From Streptomyces sp. PKU-EA00015 (GTDB taxonomy: Bacteria; Actinomycetota; Actinomycetes; Streptomycetales; Streptomycetaceae), in assembly GCF_013387495.1 (NCBI RefSeq), contig NZ_JABZEE010000007.1, forward strand, positions 62,001 through 126,000: DNA of 64,000 bases. The letters are read 5' to 3'. Both the position numbers and the translations under genes were made by a program. The notes beneath the pieces were generated by a model that saw only the letters and a program-made list of their open reading frames with translations, had not been told where the DNA came from and did not search any database. Positions 45,697 through 54,691 of the stretch are shown piece by piece. Every line of letters begins with the position of its first letter. Within the stretch, counting starts at the first letter, position 1.

Positions 45697-45728
45697 TTGG
45701 TCAGATGGTGAACACCACCCCTGACCAA
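45697..45728. promoter_or_regulatory. Nested palindrome upstream of the LolA-like gene
   Basis: Outer arms TTGGTCAG (45697-45704) and CTGACCAA (45721-45728), with an inner TGGTG-AA-CACCA (45706-45717) on almost the same centre. It ends 20 bp before the gene start. The size and nesting fit a dimer or tetramer operator; the regulator is unknown. Confidence 0.55.
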
Positions 45729-45748
45729 CCACGGAGGTAGGGCACACC

Positions 45749-46969
45749 ATGGCACCGAACGACAGCGCACACTCCACCGAGGCGGCCGACGGCCTCGCGG
45801 CGGGGCGCCGCAAGGCCCCCCGCTATCTCGTCCCCCTCGCGGTGGCCGGGGTCGCGGCGGGGACGATCGGGCTCGTCCCGGCGCTCGCCGCCTCGGGTGA
45901 CCCCGATCTGCCGAAGATCACCGCACAGCAGCTGATCGAGAAGATCGCCGCGTCCGACACCGAGCAGCTCTCCGGCACCGTCAAGATCACCACCGACCTG
46001 GGACTGCCCGCGCTCGACGGTCTGGCCGGCTCGCTCGCGGGGGCGGGTGGCGAGGGCGCCGAGGGCTCCTCCGCCGACCCGCAGGCCCAGTTGACCGAGC
46101 TCGCCTCGGGCACGCACACGCTGCGGATCGCGGCCGACGGGCCCGACCGCCAGAAGATCACGGTCCTGCGGGACTCGGCCGAGTACAGCCTGATCCACAA
46201 CGGCGACGAGATGTGGGGCTACGACAGCGCCTCGAACGAGGTCTTCCACGCCGAGGAGGACGGCATGGGCGAGGACGGCCCCGAGAAGCGGGGGGAGGAC
46301 CTGCCGGCCACGCCGAAGGAGCTCGCGGACGAGGTGCTGAAGGCCTCCGAGGGCACGACGTCGATCACCGTCGGCGGCACGGCCAAGGTGGCCGGCCGGG
46401 ACGCGTACAAGCTGGTCGTCAAGCCCGAGCAGAAGGGCTCGACGGTCGGTTCGGTCACCATCGCGGTGGACGCGGAGACCGGCACCCCGCTGAAGTTCAC
46501 GCTCACGCCGAGCAGCGGCGGCAAGGCCGTCGTCGACGCGGGCTTCACCAAGGTCGACTTCTCCCGGCCGGCCGCCTCGGCCTTCGACTTCACCCCGCCC
46601 AAGGGGGCGAAGGTGACGGAGGCCGACAGGTTGGAGGGGGAGCTGGAGGGGGAGAAGCCCGCCCGCGAGGAGTTCGAGGGCGGCCTGGCGGACTTCGCCG
46701 GACCGGACGTCATCGGCGAGGGCTGGACGTCCATCGCCCGGATCGAGGCGCCCGGCGGAGCGGGCGCCGAGGCTCCGGAGAAGGGCGACGTCCCGGCCGA
46801 GGCCCAGCAGTTCCTGGACGCCTTCGGTGATAAGGTCACCGGCGCGTTCGGCAAGGGCACGGTCTTCTCGACGCGCCTGGTCAACGCCCTGATGACGGAG
46901 GACGGCACGGTCTACGTCGGCGCCGTGACGAAGGACGCCCTGGTCGAGGCGGCCAACCAGGACAAGTAG
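45749..46969 (+). CDS. Exported LolA-like / DUF2092-type lipoprotein-carrier-fold protein
   Basis: A 406-aa protein with an N-terminal membrane segment (about residues 26-48, YLVPLAVAGVAAGTIGLVPALAAS), probably a signal or anchor, and a LolA-like half-barrel: TAQQLIEKIAASDTEQLSGTVKIT, VLRDSAEYSLIHNGDEMWGYDSASNEVFH, ITVGGTAKVAGRDAYKLVVKP and VTIAVDAETGTPLKFTL. Actinobacteria lack the classical Lol pathway, and such proteins often pair with sigma or anti-sigma genes, which are absent here. GGAGG precedes the ATG by 12 nt. A nested palindrome lies upstream. Confidence 0.8.
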   Translation: MAPNDSAHSTEAADGLAAGRRKAPRYLVPLAVAGVAAGTIGLVPALAASGDPDLPKITAQQLIEKIAASDTEQLSGTVKITTDLGLPALDGLAGSLAGAGGEGAEGSSADPQAQLTELASGTHTLRIAADGPDRQKITVLRDSAEYSLIHNGDEMWGYDSASNEVFHAEEDGMGEDGPEKRGEDLPATPKELADEVLKASEGTTSITVGGTAKVAGRDAYKLVVKPEQKGSTVGSVTIAVDAETGTPLKFTLTPSSGGKAVVDAGFTKVDFSRPAASAFDFTPPKGAKVTEADRLEGELEGEKPAREEFEGGLADFAGPDVIGEGWTSIARIEAPGGAGAEAPEKGDVPAEAQQFLDAFGDKVTGAFGKGTVFSTRLVNALMTEDGTVYVGAVTKDALVEAANQDK

Positions 46970-47020
46970 CGGGCACGGCCGGCCCGGGCCGCGCCGGGCC
47001 CGCCGCGGTATCCGGCCCGC

Positions 47021-47051
47021 CGCCCCGCCGTACTCCCCGTACGGCGGGGCG
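47021..47051. terminator. Bidirectional hairpin terminator
   Basis: Perfect 13-bp stem (CGCCCCGCCGTAC, 47021-47033; complement 47039-47051) with loop TCCCC, between the convergent LolA-like and M28 peptidase genes. Confidence 0.85.
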
Positions 47052-47132
47052 CGCTCATGGGACGAGGCGCCGGACGAACTCCGGTCGCGGGGCCCCGGCG
47101 GTGGCCTTCCGGCCTCGCCGGGGCCGGAGCCG

Positions 47133-48566
<1,434 letters not shown>

Positions 48567-48609
48567 TCAGTGAGATGTCGACGTACCGTCAAGAGTGGGA
48601 TCCGGACAC

Positions 48610-48632
48610 GGATGTTCGTATGCCGAACATCC
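48610..48632. repeat. Inverted repeat GGATGTTCG-N5-CGAACATCC
   Basis: Perfect 9-bp arms (48610-48618 and 48624-48632) with loop TATGC, 9 bp beyond the VOC gene stop and about 150 bp upstream of the peptidase start. It could be the VOC terminator or an operator for the peptidase. Its half-site orientation (GTTCG..CGAAC) is opposite to the LexA box. Confidence 0.55.
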
Positions 48633-48641
48633 AAACGGTCA

Positions 48642-49091
48642 TCATTGGACGCAGAATTCGTTGCCCTCCGGGTCCGCCATCACCACCCACTCCCCGCCGG
48701 GCTCCTTCACGTGCCGCACGACCGTCGCCCCCAGTCGCAGCAGCCGCTCCGCCTCCGCGTCCCTCTCGCCGGGCGCGGCGTGCACGTCGATGTGGAGGCG
48801 GTTCTTGCCGGTCTTCGCCTCCGGGACGCGCTGGAAGAGAATGCGCCGCCCGAGTCCCCCACCGGTGTTCTCGTCGTAGGGGTCGTCCGGATGACGGACG
48901 GCGGCCAGATCGCGCCATGCGCGCCGGCCGTGCGATTCCACGGTGGCCTCGACGGGCACGCCGCCGTAGCCGAGGACCCGCTCGACGATCCGGCTGTTGT
49001 CCTCGACGAGATAGCCGAGGGTCTCGGCCCAGAAGTCCGCCTGGGCGTGCGGGTCGGCGGCGTCGACAACGAGCTTCCAGTGCAGTGTCAT
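48642..49091 (-). CDS. VOC (glyoxalase/bleomycin-resistance) superfamily protein
   Basis: A 149-aa protein of two beta-alpha-beta-beta-beta units: TLHWKLVVDAADPHAQADFWAETLGY at the start and [30 protein letters not shown] with VMADPEGNEFCV at the end. This is the glyoxalase_6 type layout. Metal ligands may be H4, H99 and E145, but the function (lyase, dioxygenase or binding protein) cannot be set. The ATG at 49089-49091 lies 22 bp from the divergent CGNR gene. Confidence 0.86.
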   Translation of the reverse strand: MTLHWKLVVDAADPHAQADFWAETLGYLVEDNSRIVERVLGYGGVPVEATVESHGRRAWRDLAAVRHPDDPYDENTGGGLGRRILFQRVPEAKTGKNRLHIDVHAAPGERDAEAERLLRLGATVVRHVKEPGGEWVVMADPEGNEFCVQ

Positions 49092-49101
49092 GGCAACCGG
49101 T

Positions 49102-49107
49102 TATAGT
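49102..49107 (+). promoter_or_regulatory. -10 box TATAGT for a leaderless CGNR transcript
   Basis: TATAGT is near consensus and ends 6 nt before the CGNR ATG at 49114, so transcription would begin at the start codon. It lies in a GGTTATAGTGGTTAC direct repeat (GGTTA twice, 9 bp apart) within the 22-bp divergent gap. Confidence 0.6.
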
Positions 49108-49113
49108 GGTTAC

Positions 49114-49731
49114 ATGGGTGGGACGGCAACGGAATCGCCGGGGCTGGAGCTGCGAACGCGGGAAGGACGCCCCTACCGCTTCGACGCGGGGGCGCTCTGC
49201 CTGGAGCTGCTGACCACGGGCGGACCGGGCGAATTCGCTCGCTACGAGGTGCTGGACGAGCCGGCCGGCCTGCTGTGCTGGGTGGCGGCAAGCCGCCTGC
49301 CCGGGGGCCTGCTGCTGGACGTCGACGACGCCTGCCTGGCGGAGGTCCGCCGGCTGAGGGACGCCCTGTGGCGGATGGCCGGCGCCCGCGTGCACGCCCA
49401 GGACGCCGACCCGGCGGATGTGGCCACGGTGAACGCGGCCGCCGCCGAGCCGCCCCTCGCCTTCGGCATCGCCGAGGACGGATCGCGGCAGTGGATGCCT
49501 GAGCGGTCCCGGGTGGCCCCACTGATGTCGACCGTCGCGCGCGACGCCGTGGAGCTCTTCACGGGTCCCTACGCGCACCGCCTCCGCGAGTGCTCCGCGC
49601 ACAACTGCCACCTGCTCTTCGTCGACACCTCGCGGCCCGGCCGCCGTCGCTGGTGCGCGATGGAGCACTGCGGCAACCGCAGCAAGGTGCGGGCGCACCG
49701 CGCCCGCCAGGCCGAGGGAGAGGGATCATGA
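49114..49731 (+). CDS. CGNR zinc-finger regulator
   Basis: A 205-aa protein of the ABATE/CGNR class. The N-terminal ligand-like domain includes DAGALCLELLTTGGPGE and a RRLRDALWRMAGARV helix. The C-terminal zinc finger is CSAHNCHLLFVDTSRPGRRRWCAMEHCGNRSKVRAHRAR: four cysteines followed by the CGNR signature. These act as transcriptional regulators of neighbouring genes. It is divergent from the VOC gene and overlaps the SRPBCC gene by ATGA, suggesting those are targets. ATG 49114 lies 6 nt after TATAGT; ATG 49090 is in frame but lies before that -10. Confidence 0.9.
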   Translation: MGGTATESPGLELRTREGRPYRFDAGALCLELLTTGGPGEFARYEVLDEPAGLLCWVAASRLPGGLLLDVDDACLAEVRRLRDALWRMAGARVHAQDADPADVATVNAAAAEPPLAFGIAEDGSRQWMPERSRVAPLMSTVARDAVELFTGPYAHRLRECSAHNCHLLFVDTSRPGRRRWCAMEHCGNRSKVRAHRARQAEGEGS

Positions 49732-50135
49732 CCACCGGACTGACCAGGGACGCGGGCTGGGAGATCGGCGTGTCCAGGACCCTGCCGCTGCCGCCCGAGG
49801 CTGTATGGGACTTCCTCGTGAGCCCCGAGGGGGTGGAGCTGTGGCTCGGCAAGGGCGTGCGGCTGCCCGCGGTGACGGGGGCGACGTACGAGAGGGCCGA
49901 CGGCGTCACGGGCGAGGTCCGTTCCTGCCGTCCCGGCGACCGCATCCGCGTGACGTACGGCCCGAGCACCGTGCAGGTCACCGTCTCCGCCGCGCGCTCC
50001 GGCGACGGGGCGGTGCTCCGGTTCCACCAGGAGCGCCTGGCGGACGCGGAGGAGCGCGAGCGCCGCAGGGCGCACTGGAAGGCGGTGGTCGCGGAGGTGG
50101 AGAGTGCGCTGGGAGTCGACCGGGGACGGGAGTGA
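49728..50135 (+). CDS. SRPBCC (AHSA1-like) small-molecule-binding protein
   Basis: A 135-aa START-like helix-grip fold: ISRTLPLPPEAVWDFLVSPEGVELWLG-type opening (here VSRTLPLPPEAVWDFLVSPEG), a GEVRSCRPGDRIRVTYG strand pair, and a long C-terminal helix ERRRAHWKAVVAEVESALG. Such proteins bind hydrophobic ligands; the ligand is not known. The start overlaps the CGNR stop by 4 bp, so they are co-translated, which makes it a candidate partner of that regulator. Confidence 0.85.
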   Translation: MTTGLTRDAGWEIGVSRTLPLPPEAVWDFLVSPEGVELWLGKGVRLPAVTGATYERADGVTGEVRSCRPGDRIRVTYGPSTVQVTVSAARSGDGAVLRFHQERLADAEERERRRAHWKAVVAEVESALGVDRGRE

Positions 50136-50209
50136 CCGCCCGTCCGGCACGGGTGCTTTGCGACCGACGTCACGTCTTGATCGGTCTGCTCCCGGTTTAA
50201 CGTGTCGGG

Positions 50210-50575
50210 ATGGATGCTTCGCCCCTCGGCGGGCCGCCCGGCTGCCCGCTGGTCGGCGTGGCCGCCACGTACATGCCCCGGCTCTCGGAGTTCGCCTTCG
50301 AGCCGGGGCTCGTCGCCGCCGTCGACCAGCACGCGGCCGCAGTCCGGGACGCGCTGGCGCCGCTGGTCCCGGGGCAGCGCCGGTCCGGATCCCCGGTGCG
50401 CGCGAAGCCGGGTGACGTGCTGCGCCGTGAGGATCTCGCGGACTACGTCCTGGGGTTCACCGACTGGCTGTCGGAGATCGACTGGTCGGAGCCGGTCGGC
50501 TACGACTTCGCCACCCTGCGGCTCACGGCGGTCTGCTGGCTGATCCGCGAGCACGATCTGCTCGACGCCCCCTGA
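50210..50575 (+). CDS. Unknown small protein
   Basis: A 121-aa soluble protein with no recognised motif. It has one Pro/Gly-rich N-terminus ([22 protein letters not shown]), a helical middle ([19 protein letters not shown]) and a C-terminal [23 protein letters not shown] segment rich in aromatic residues. No clear ribosome site precedes the ATG; TTTAAC about 10 nt upstream is a poor -10. Its stop codon lies in the first unit of an 18-bp tandem repeat. Confidence 0.6.
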   Translation: MDASPLGGPPGCPLVGVAATYMPRLSEFAFEPGLVAAVDQHAAAVRDALAPLVPGQRRSGSPVRAKPGDVLRREDLADYVLGFTDWLSEIDWSEPVGYDFATLRLTAVCWLIREHDLLDAP

Positions 50576-50606
50576 CGCGACCGACGGGCCTGACGCGACC
50601 GACGGG
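50571..50606. repeat. Perfect 18-bp tandem duplication
   Basis: CCTGACGCGACCGACGGG occurs twice without a gap (50571-50588 and 50589-50606). The first unit contains the stop codon of the unknown gene, and the second runs into the left arm of the terminator hairpin. Confidence 0.9.
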
Positions 50607-50645
50607 CAGGGCCCGGTCGACGGCCGTCGACCGGGCCCTGCCCGT
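50602..50645. terminator. Very strong bidirectional terminator
   Basis: Perfect 20-bp stem (arms 50602-50621 and 50626-50645) with loop GGCC, between the convergent unknown gene and the TM-helix gene. Confidence 0.9.
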
Positions 50646-50681
50646 GCGCTGTGTCCCGGTGAGGCACACGGGCCCACGGGG

Positions 50682-51536
50682 TCACATCGGGTCCCGGCCG
50701 GTGCCTGTCCCGGGGGGCATGTCCTCGCCCCATCCCCTGTCCTGGCCGCCGCCCGTACCGGTGCCGCGGGCACGGCCGGGTTGGCGCTCGGTGACGGGCT
50801 GCCCGGCGGCGGCGTCCGCGCGGCCGCGCTGGTAGGCGGTGAGGGTGTCCCTGGCGCGGCCCGACTCGGCCTCGGCCGTGGCCAGCCAGCGCTCCCAGCG
50901 CTCGCGCATCGGGTTGACGAGACCACCGCCGACGCCCACGATCAGGATGCCCGCCATGGCGGCGAGCACGGCGACGAGGACGGGCCCGGTGACCGCCGTC
51001 GCGATCTGCGCCTGGCTGAGCGCCGCGATGACGCCGAGCGCCACGATGAAGCCCCAGGCCACGGTGGCGAGCACCCGGCCGTACGAGGTCTCGCCGAGGG
51101 CGCCCTGGACGATGTCGCGGACGGCACGGGCGATGGCCATGGCGACGACGACGATGACGCAGGCGACGATCGCCCTCGGGATCCACGAGACGATGCCGTT
51201 GATCATCGTGCTCACCGGGTTGGGTCCGAAGACCCCGAAGCCCAACTGCAGGGCGATCAGCATGATCCCGTAGTAGAGGATCTTGCAGATGATGCCGGTG
51301 GCGTCGTACTTCGAGTCCCTGAGGGTGTTCGAGACCCCGCTGCGCTCCGCCATGCGCTCGAAGCCGGCCTTGCGCAGGAGGCGGTCGGCGACCTTGGCGA
51401 TCGCCTTGGCGACGACCCAGCCGATGATCAGGATCGCCAGGAAGGCGAGGAACTTCGGAATGAACCTGGCCACTGCGGACCACGCGTCGGTGATCCCCTG
51501 ACCGAAGTCGATCGAAAGTGCGAGGGGTTGGGACAT
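50682..51536 (-). CDS. TM-helix-repeat (CmpX / MscS-related) membrane protein
   Basis: A 284-aa membrane protein of the 'conserved TM helix' family related to small mechanosensitive channels. Five or so TM helices are visible: FLAFLAILIIGWVVAKAIAKV near residue 30, YYGIMLIALQLGFGVFG near 88, IVACVIVVVAMAIARAV near 122, WGFIVALGVIAAL near 160 and LVAVLAAMAGILIVGVGGGL near 187. The repeat signature (Y...GI, then VARAVRDIVQG) is present twice. The C-terminal 60 residues are hydrophilic and Gly/Arg-rich. A role in osmotic balance is likely from the family only. Confidence 0.85.
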   Translation of the reverse strand: MSQPLALSIDFGQGITDAWSAVARFIPKFLAFLAILIIGWVVAKAIAKVADRLLRKAGFERMAERSGVSNTLRDSKYDATGIICKILYYGIMLIALQLGFGVFGPNPVSTMINGIVSWIPRAIVACVIVVVAMAIARAVRDIVQGALGETSYGRVLATVAWGFIVALGVIAALSQAQIATAVTGPVLVAVLAAMAGILIVGVGGGLVNPMRERWERWLATAEAESGRARDTLTAYQRGRADAAAGQPVTERQPGRARGTGTGGGQDRGWGEDMPPGTGTGRDPM

Positions 51537-51813
51537 GACGCGCTCGCTCCGCTCTGGTGGGTTCCGCGGCCCGATGTGACCGGGCCTCGTCCTCCGGTGG
51601 TAACACCGGCCACCAGGGGTGGCCTGCGCCCAGAGGCGGAGCTGGGCCGTTCGAGTGGAGCTTGGGCCCTGCTGGGCGCGTCACCGGGAGGCAGCGCGGG
51701 TGAGGGTGTATCGACCTCCGGCGGTCGACAGGCGGCCCTGCGCACCTTTGCGCCCGGGACGCGGCCCGATCCGGACGTGGCCCAGTGCGGGCGCGCCCAC
51801 CGGCAGGCGGGCT

Positions 51814-52009
51814 AGGGTCTTTCGTTTGGATCAGGCCGGATCAGTGAGTGGGGGTCCCCCCACGCCCGCAGGGCGTAGGGGGAGGGTCTGGTGCGTGCGA
51901 TCGCAAGGCGGAGGAGGGAGACAATGGCGGAGCCATGGCGACCGACGACAACGCGGCGAGCGTGCGTGCCAGGGCCCGCGAGCCCGGCATGATCCAAACG
52001 AGAGGCCCT
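51814..52009. mobile_element. 196-bp miniature inverted-repeat element (MITE)
   Basis: Terminal inverted repeats AGGGTCTTTCGTTTGGATCA (51814-51833) and, at the other end, the complement of AGGGCCTCTCGTTTGGATCA (51990-52009), 18 of 20 matching. There is no transposase. The interior holds a GTGGGGG/CCCCCAC palindrome (51848-51863) and an AT-poor core with ACAATGGCGGAGCCATGG. As I recall, near-identical elements occur in several Streptomyces genomes. A TA (51813-51814) precedes the GGG end; the other side is TG, so the target duplication may be decayed. It lies between the TM-helix gene and rarD. Confidence 0.82.
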
Positions 52010-52091
52010 GGGTGGGGGCGGTCCCGGCCGGTCGGTCGGGGCGAAGGGCGCAGGCGTCGGGCCGCTGCGGGTCAGACTGGGCTGCCGCGGG

Positions 52092-53102
52092 TCAGGCGGT
52101 GCGGTCAGGCTGGGCGGCGGCGGGAGCCTGGGGCGTCAAGGACGTCTCCGGCAGGGGGGCGGTCTCCGGCGGCGCCGCCCTCAGGGCGTCCGCCGCGAGC
52201 CGCAGCGCCTGTGCCCTGGTCCGGCGGGCCGTCCTCAGCGCGTCCCACGTCAGACACGTCAGCGCCAGCCACACCAGCGCGAACCCGGCCCACCGCTCGG
52301 CGGGCATCGCCTCGTGGAAGTACAGGATCCCCAGCAGGAACTGGAACACCGGCGCCAAGTACTGCAGCAGCCCCAGCGTCGACAGCGGCACCCGGATGGC
52401 AGCGGCGCCGAAGCAGACCAGCGGTGCGGCCGTCACCAGACCTGTCGCGGCGAGCAGCACCGCATGGCCGGCGCCGTGGAAGCCGAAGGTCAACGAGCCG
52501 TTCGCACCCAGCCACAGCAGGAAGCCGAGCGCCGGCAGGAACTGGATCGCCGTCTCGGCCGCCAGCGACTCCAGGCCGCCGATGTTGACCTTCTTCTTCA
52601 CCAGCCCGTAGGTGGCGAAGGAGAACGCGAGGGTCAGCGAGATCCACGGCGGCCTGCCGTAGCCGATCGCCAGGACCAGCACCGCGCCGAAGCCGATGCC
52701 CACGGCCGCCCACTGCGCGGGCCTCAGGCGCTCCTTCAGCAGCAGGACGCCCATGGCGATGGTGACCAGGGGGTTGATGAAGTAGCCCAGCGAGGCCTCG
52801 ACGACATGGCCGGAGTTCACGGCCCAGATGTAGACGCCCCAGTTGACGGTGATCACCGTCGCGGCGACGGATATCAGGCCCAGCTTGCGCGGCTGCCGCA
52901 CCAGTTCGCGTACCCAGCCCCACTGCTTCAGCGCGAGCAGGGCGACGGCCACGATCGCCAGGGACCACACCATCCGGTGGGCCAGGATCTCCAGGGCCCC
53001 GGACGGCTTGAGCAGCGGCCAGAAAAGGGGGACCAGACCCCACATGCCGTAGGCGCCGATCCCGTACAGCAGCCCTGCCCGCTGCTCGTTCTGCGACTTC
53101 AC
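52092..53102 (-). CDS. rarD: EamA-family transporter RarD
   Basis: A 336-aa ten-helix drug/metabolite exporter family protein. RarD features are the N-terminal GIGAYGMWGLVPLFWPLL, EILAHRMVWSLAIV, and NWGVYIWAVNSGHVVEASLGYFINPL, followed by the second EamA half (YGLVKKKVNIGGLESLAAET). The C-terminal 40 residues are Ala/Pro-rich. The substrate is unknown, despite the original link to chloramphenicol sensitivity. The GTG start (53100-53102) has GGAGGG just upstream. The miniature element lies 82 bp beyond its stop. Confidence 0.92.
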   Translation of the reverse strand: MKSQNEQRAGLLYGIGAYGMWGLVPLFWPLLKPSGALEILAHRMVWSLAIVAVALLALKQWGWVRELVRQPRKLGLISVAATVITVNWGVYIWAVNSGHVVEASLGYFINPLVTIAMGVLLLKERLRPAQWAAVGIGFGAVLVLAIGYGRPPWISLTLAFSFATYGLVKKKVNIGGLESLAAETAIQFLPALGFLLWLGANGSLTFGFHGAGHAVLLAATGLVTAAPLVCFGAAAIRVPLSTLGLLQYLAPVFQFLLGILYFHEAMPAERWAGFALVWLALTCLTWDALRTARRTRAQALRLAADALRAAPPETAPLPETSLTPQAPAAAQPDRTA

Positions 53103-53237
53103 TGACCCTCCTGCCCCTGCGCGCGCGTTCCCAGACGAAGGTACGCGCGCGAGGGCGGTATGTCATGTCCGTATCGCCATACGGTCATGACGGATCATGC
53201 CGGTGCGGGCGGGGCGGCGGCCGCCGAGGCGTGGGGG

Positions 53238-54098
53238 TCAGGCGGTGGCCAGCGCCGCCGCGACCGTGTCGGCGAGCGGGGTGGTGGGCCGCCCGGCCAG
53301 CCGCGCCAGTTCGCCGGTGGTGCGGGCCAGCAGCCCGCGGCCGATGGCCCTGTCGACGTCGACGAGGATGCGGGCGAACGGCTCCGGAACACCCGCGCCG
53401 GTGAGGATGCCGAGGTGCGTCTCGGCCGGGACCTCGGTGTACGTGATGGTGCGGCCGGTCTGCCGCGACAGCTCGGCGGCGTACTCGGCGAGGGACCACG
53501 CGGCGTCGCCGCTCAGCTCGTAGGCCGCGCCCAGGTGGCCCTCGCCCGTCAGCACAGCGGCCGCGGCGGCCGCGTAGTCGGCGCGCGTGGCCGAGGCGAT
53601 CCGGCCGTCGCCGGCGCTGCCGACGACGGTGCCGTGCTCCAGCACGGGGCCGAGGTTGCCCGTGTAGTTCTCGGTGTACCAGCCGTTGCGCAGGAAGGTG
53701 TACGGCAGCCCGGAGTCGAGGATCAGCTGCTCGGTCGCCTTGTGCTCGGCCGCCAGGTCGAAGTCCGCGTCCGGCCCGCCCAGTACGCCGGTGTACGCGA
53801 GCTGTGCGACGCCCGCGGCCTTCGCCGCCTCGACCACGGCGGCGTGCTGCGCGATGCGTCGGCCGACCTCGCTGCCGGAGATCAGCAGCACCCGGTCCCC
53901 GGCGCGGAAGGCGCCGTCGACGGTGGCCGGCTCGCTGTAGTCGGCGATCCGCAGCTCGACGCCGCGCGCCGCGAGGTCCGCCGCCTTCTCCTTGTCACGG
54001 ACCACCGCGGTGATCCGGTCGGCCGGGACGGTGGCGAGCAGCTCGTCGACGACGAGACGGCCGAGGGCTCCGGTGGCTCCGGTGACAACGATGCTCAT
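53238..54098 (-). CDS. NmrA-type NAD(P)H:quinone oxidoreductase (QorB-like)
   Basis: A 286-aa atypical short-chain dehydrogenase. The nucleotide motif is VVTGATGALGRLVVDELL (residues 3-20), followed by VVRDKEKAADLAARGVELRIADYSEP and the LRNGWYTENYTGNL segment, all as in YtfG/QorB quinone reductases. ATG 54096-54098 has GGAGAAACCACCC upstream; an earlier ATG (54137) lacks a site. It is divergent from an HxlR-family gene, the same arrangement as qor2 and the redox regulator QorR in Corynebacterium, so redox-responsive control is likely. Confidence 0.85.
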   Translation of the reverse strand: MSIVVTGATGALGRLVVDELLATVPADRITAVVRDKEKAADLAARGVELRIADYSEPATVDGAFRAGDRVLLISGSEVGRRIAQHAAVVEAAKAAGVAQLAYTGVLGGPDADFDLAAEHKATEQLILDSGLPYTFLRNGWYTENYTGNLGPVLEHGTVVGSAGDGRIASATRADYAAAAAAVLTGEGHLGAAYELSGDAAWSLAEYAAELSRQTGRTITYTEVPAETHLGILTGAGVPEPFARILVDVDRAIGRGLLARTTGELARLAGRPTTPLADTVAAALATA

Positions 54099-54180
54099 GG
54101 GTGGTTTCTCCGTTTTCGCGTGCTTCACGTGCGTCATTCGCCTGGTGAAACCACCCTAGGGAGAGCGCTAACAATTCGAA

Positions 54181-54205
54181 AGTACCCACTTTGAAGTAAG
54201 GTACT
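54181..54205. promoter_or_regulatory. HxlR operator candidate AGTACC-N13-GGTACT
   Basis: Perfect 6-bp arms, with an inner ACTT-TG-AAGT palindrome (54188-54197) on almost the same centre. It lies in the divergent gap, overlapping TAAGGT (54197-54202), whose position 6 nt before the HxlR ATG fits a leaderless start. A bound repressor would block both genes. Confidence 0.65.
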
Positions 54206-54208
54206 GGC

Positions 54209-54610
54209 ATGGCCGTAAGCAACAACGGGGCTGGAGCCCCGGACGTGAACCGCGAGATGTGCCCGTCCCGGCTGATCCTGGAGCACGTGACCAGCCGCTG
54301 GGGCGTGCTCGTGCTCGCCGCCCTGCTGGAGCGCTCGTACCGGTTCAGCGAGCTGCGCCGGCACGTCGGCGGCGTCAGCGAGAAGATGCTGGCCCAGACC
54401 CTCCAGACGCTGGAGCGGGACGGCTTCGTGCACCGCGACGCCAAGCCCGTCATCCCGCCGCGCGTCGACTACTCGCTCACCGGGCTGGGCAGGGAGGCCG
54501 CCCGGCAGGTGTGGGACCTCGCGCGCTGGACGGAGCGGCGGGTGGCCGACGTGCAGGCGGCCCGGGCCGCGTACGACGACGGGAAGGCCCGCACGGCGGA
54601 GACCATCTGA
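54209..54610 (+). CDS. HxlR-family redox-type regulator (QorR-like)
   Basis: A 133-aa winged-helix regulator of the HxlR (DUF24) class. It has EMCPSRLILEHVTSRWGVLVLAALLERSYRFSELRRHVGGVSEKMLAQTLQTLERDGFV with the single Cys18 just before the first helix, the position of the redox-active Cys in QorR and other HxlR sensors, and the wing PPRVDYSLTGLGRE. It likely represses itself and the divergent quinone reductase until oxidised. It converges on korB with a strong terminator between. Confidence 0.92.
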   Translation: MAVSNNGAGAPDVNREMCPSRLILEHVTSRWGVLVLAALLERSYRFSELRRHVGGVSEKMLAQTLQTLERDGFVHRDAKPVIPPRVDYSLTGLGREAARQVWDLARWTERRVADVQAARAAYDDGKARTAETI

Positions 54611-54643
54611 CCCGGTTCCCGTCCCCGCCCGCCGACGCCCACA

Positions 54644-54678
54644 CGAAAGGGCCGGGAGCAGTGCTCCCGGCCCTTTCG
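54644..54678. terminator. Bidirectional terminator between HxlR gene and korB
   Basis: Arms 54644-54659 (CGAAAGGGCCGGGAGC) and 54663-54678 form a perfect 16-bp stem with loop AGT. The A/T-rich ends give T-runs on both strands. Confidence 0.88.
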
Positions 54679-54691
54679 CGAGTGGGGCGGC

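Noticed and set aside
48610..48632. LexA (SOS) box upstream of the M28 peptidase
   Set aside because: The half-sites GTTCG/CGAAC are in the reverse order to the actinobacterial LexA site GAAC-N4-GTTC, so no SOS call is made.
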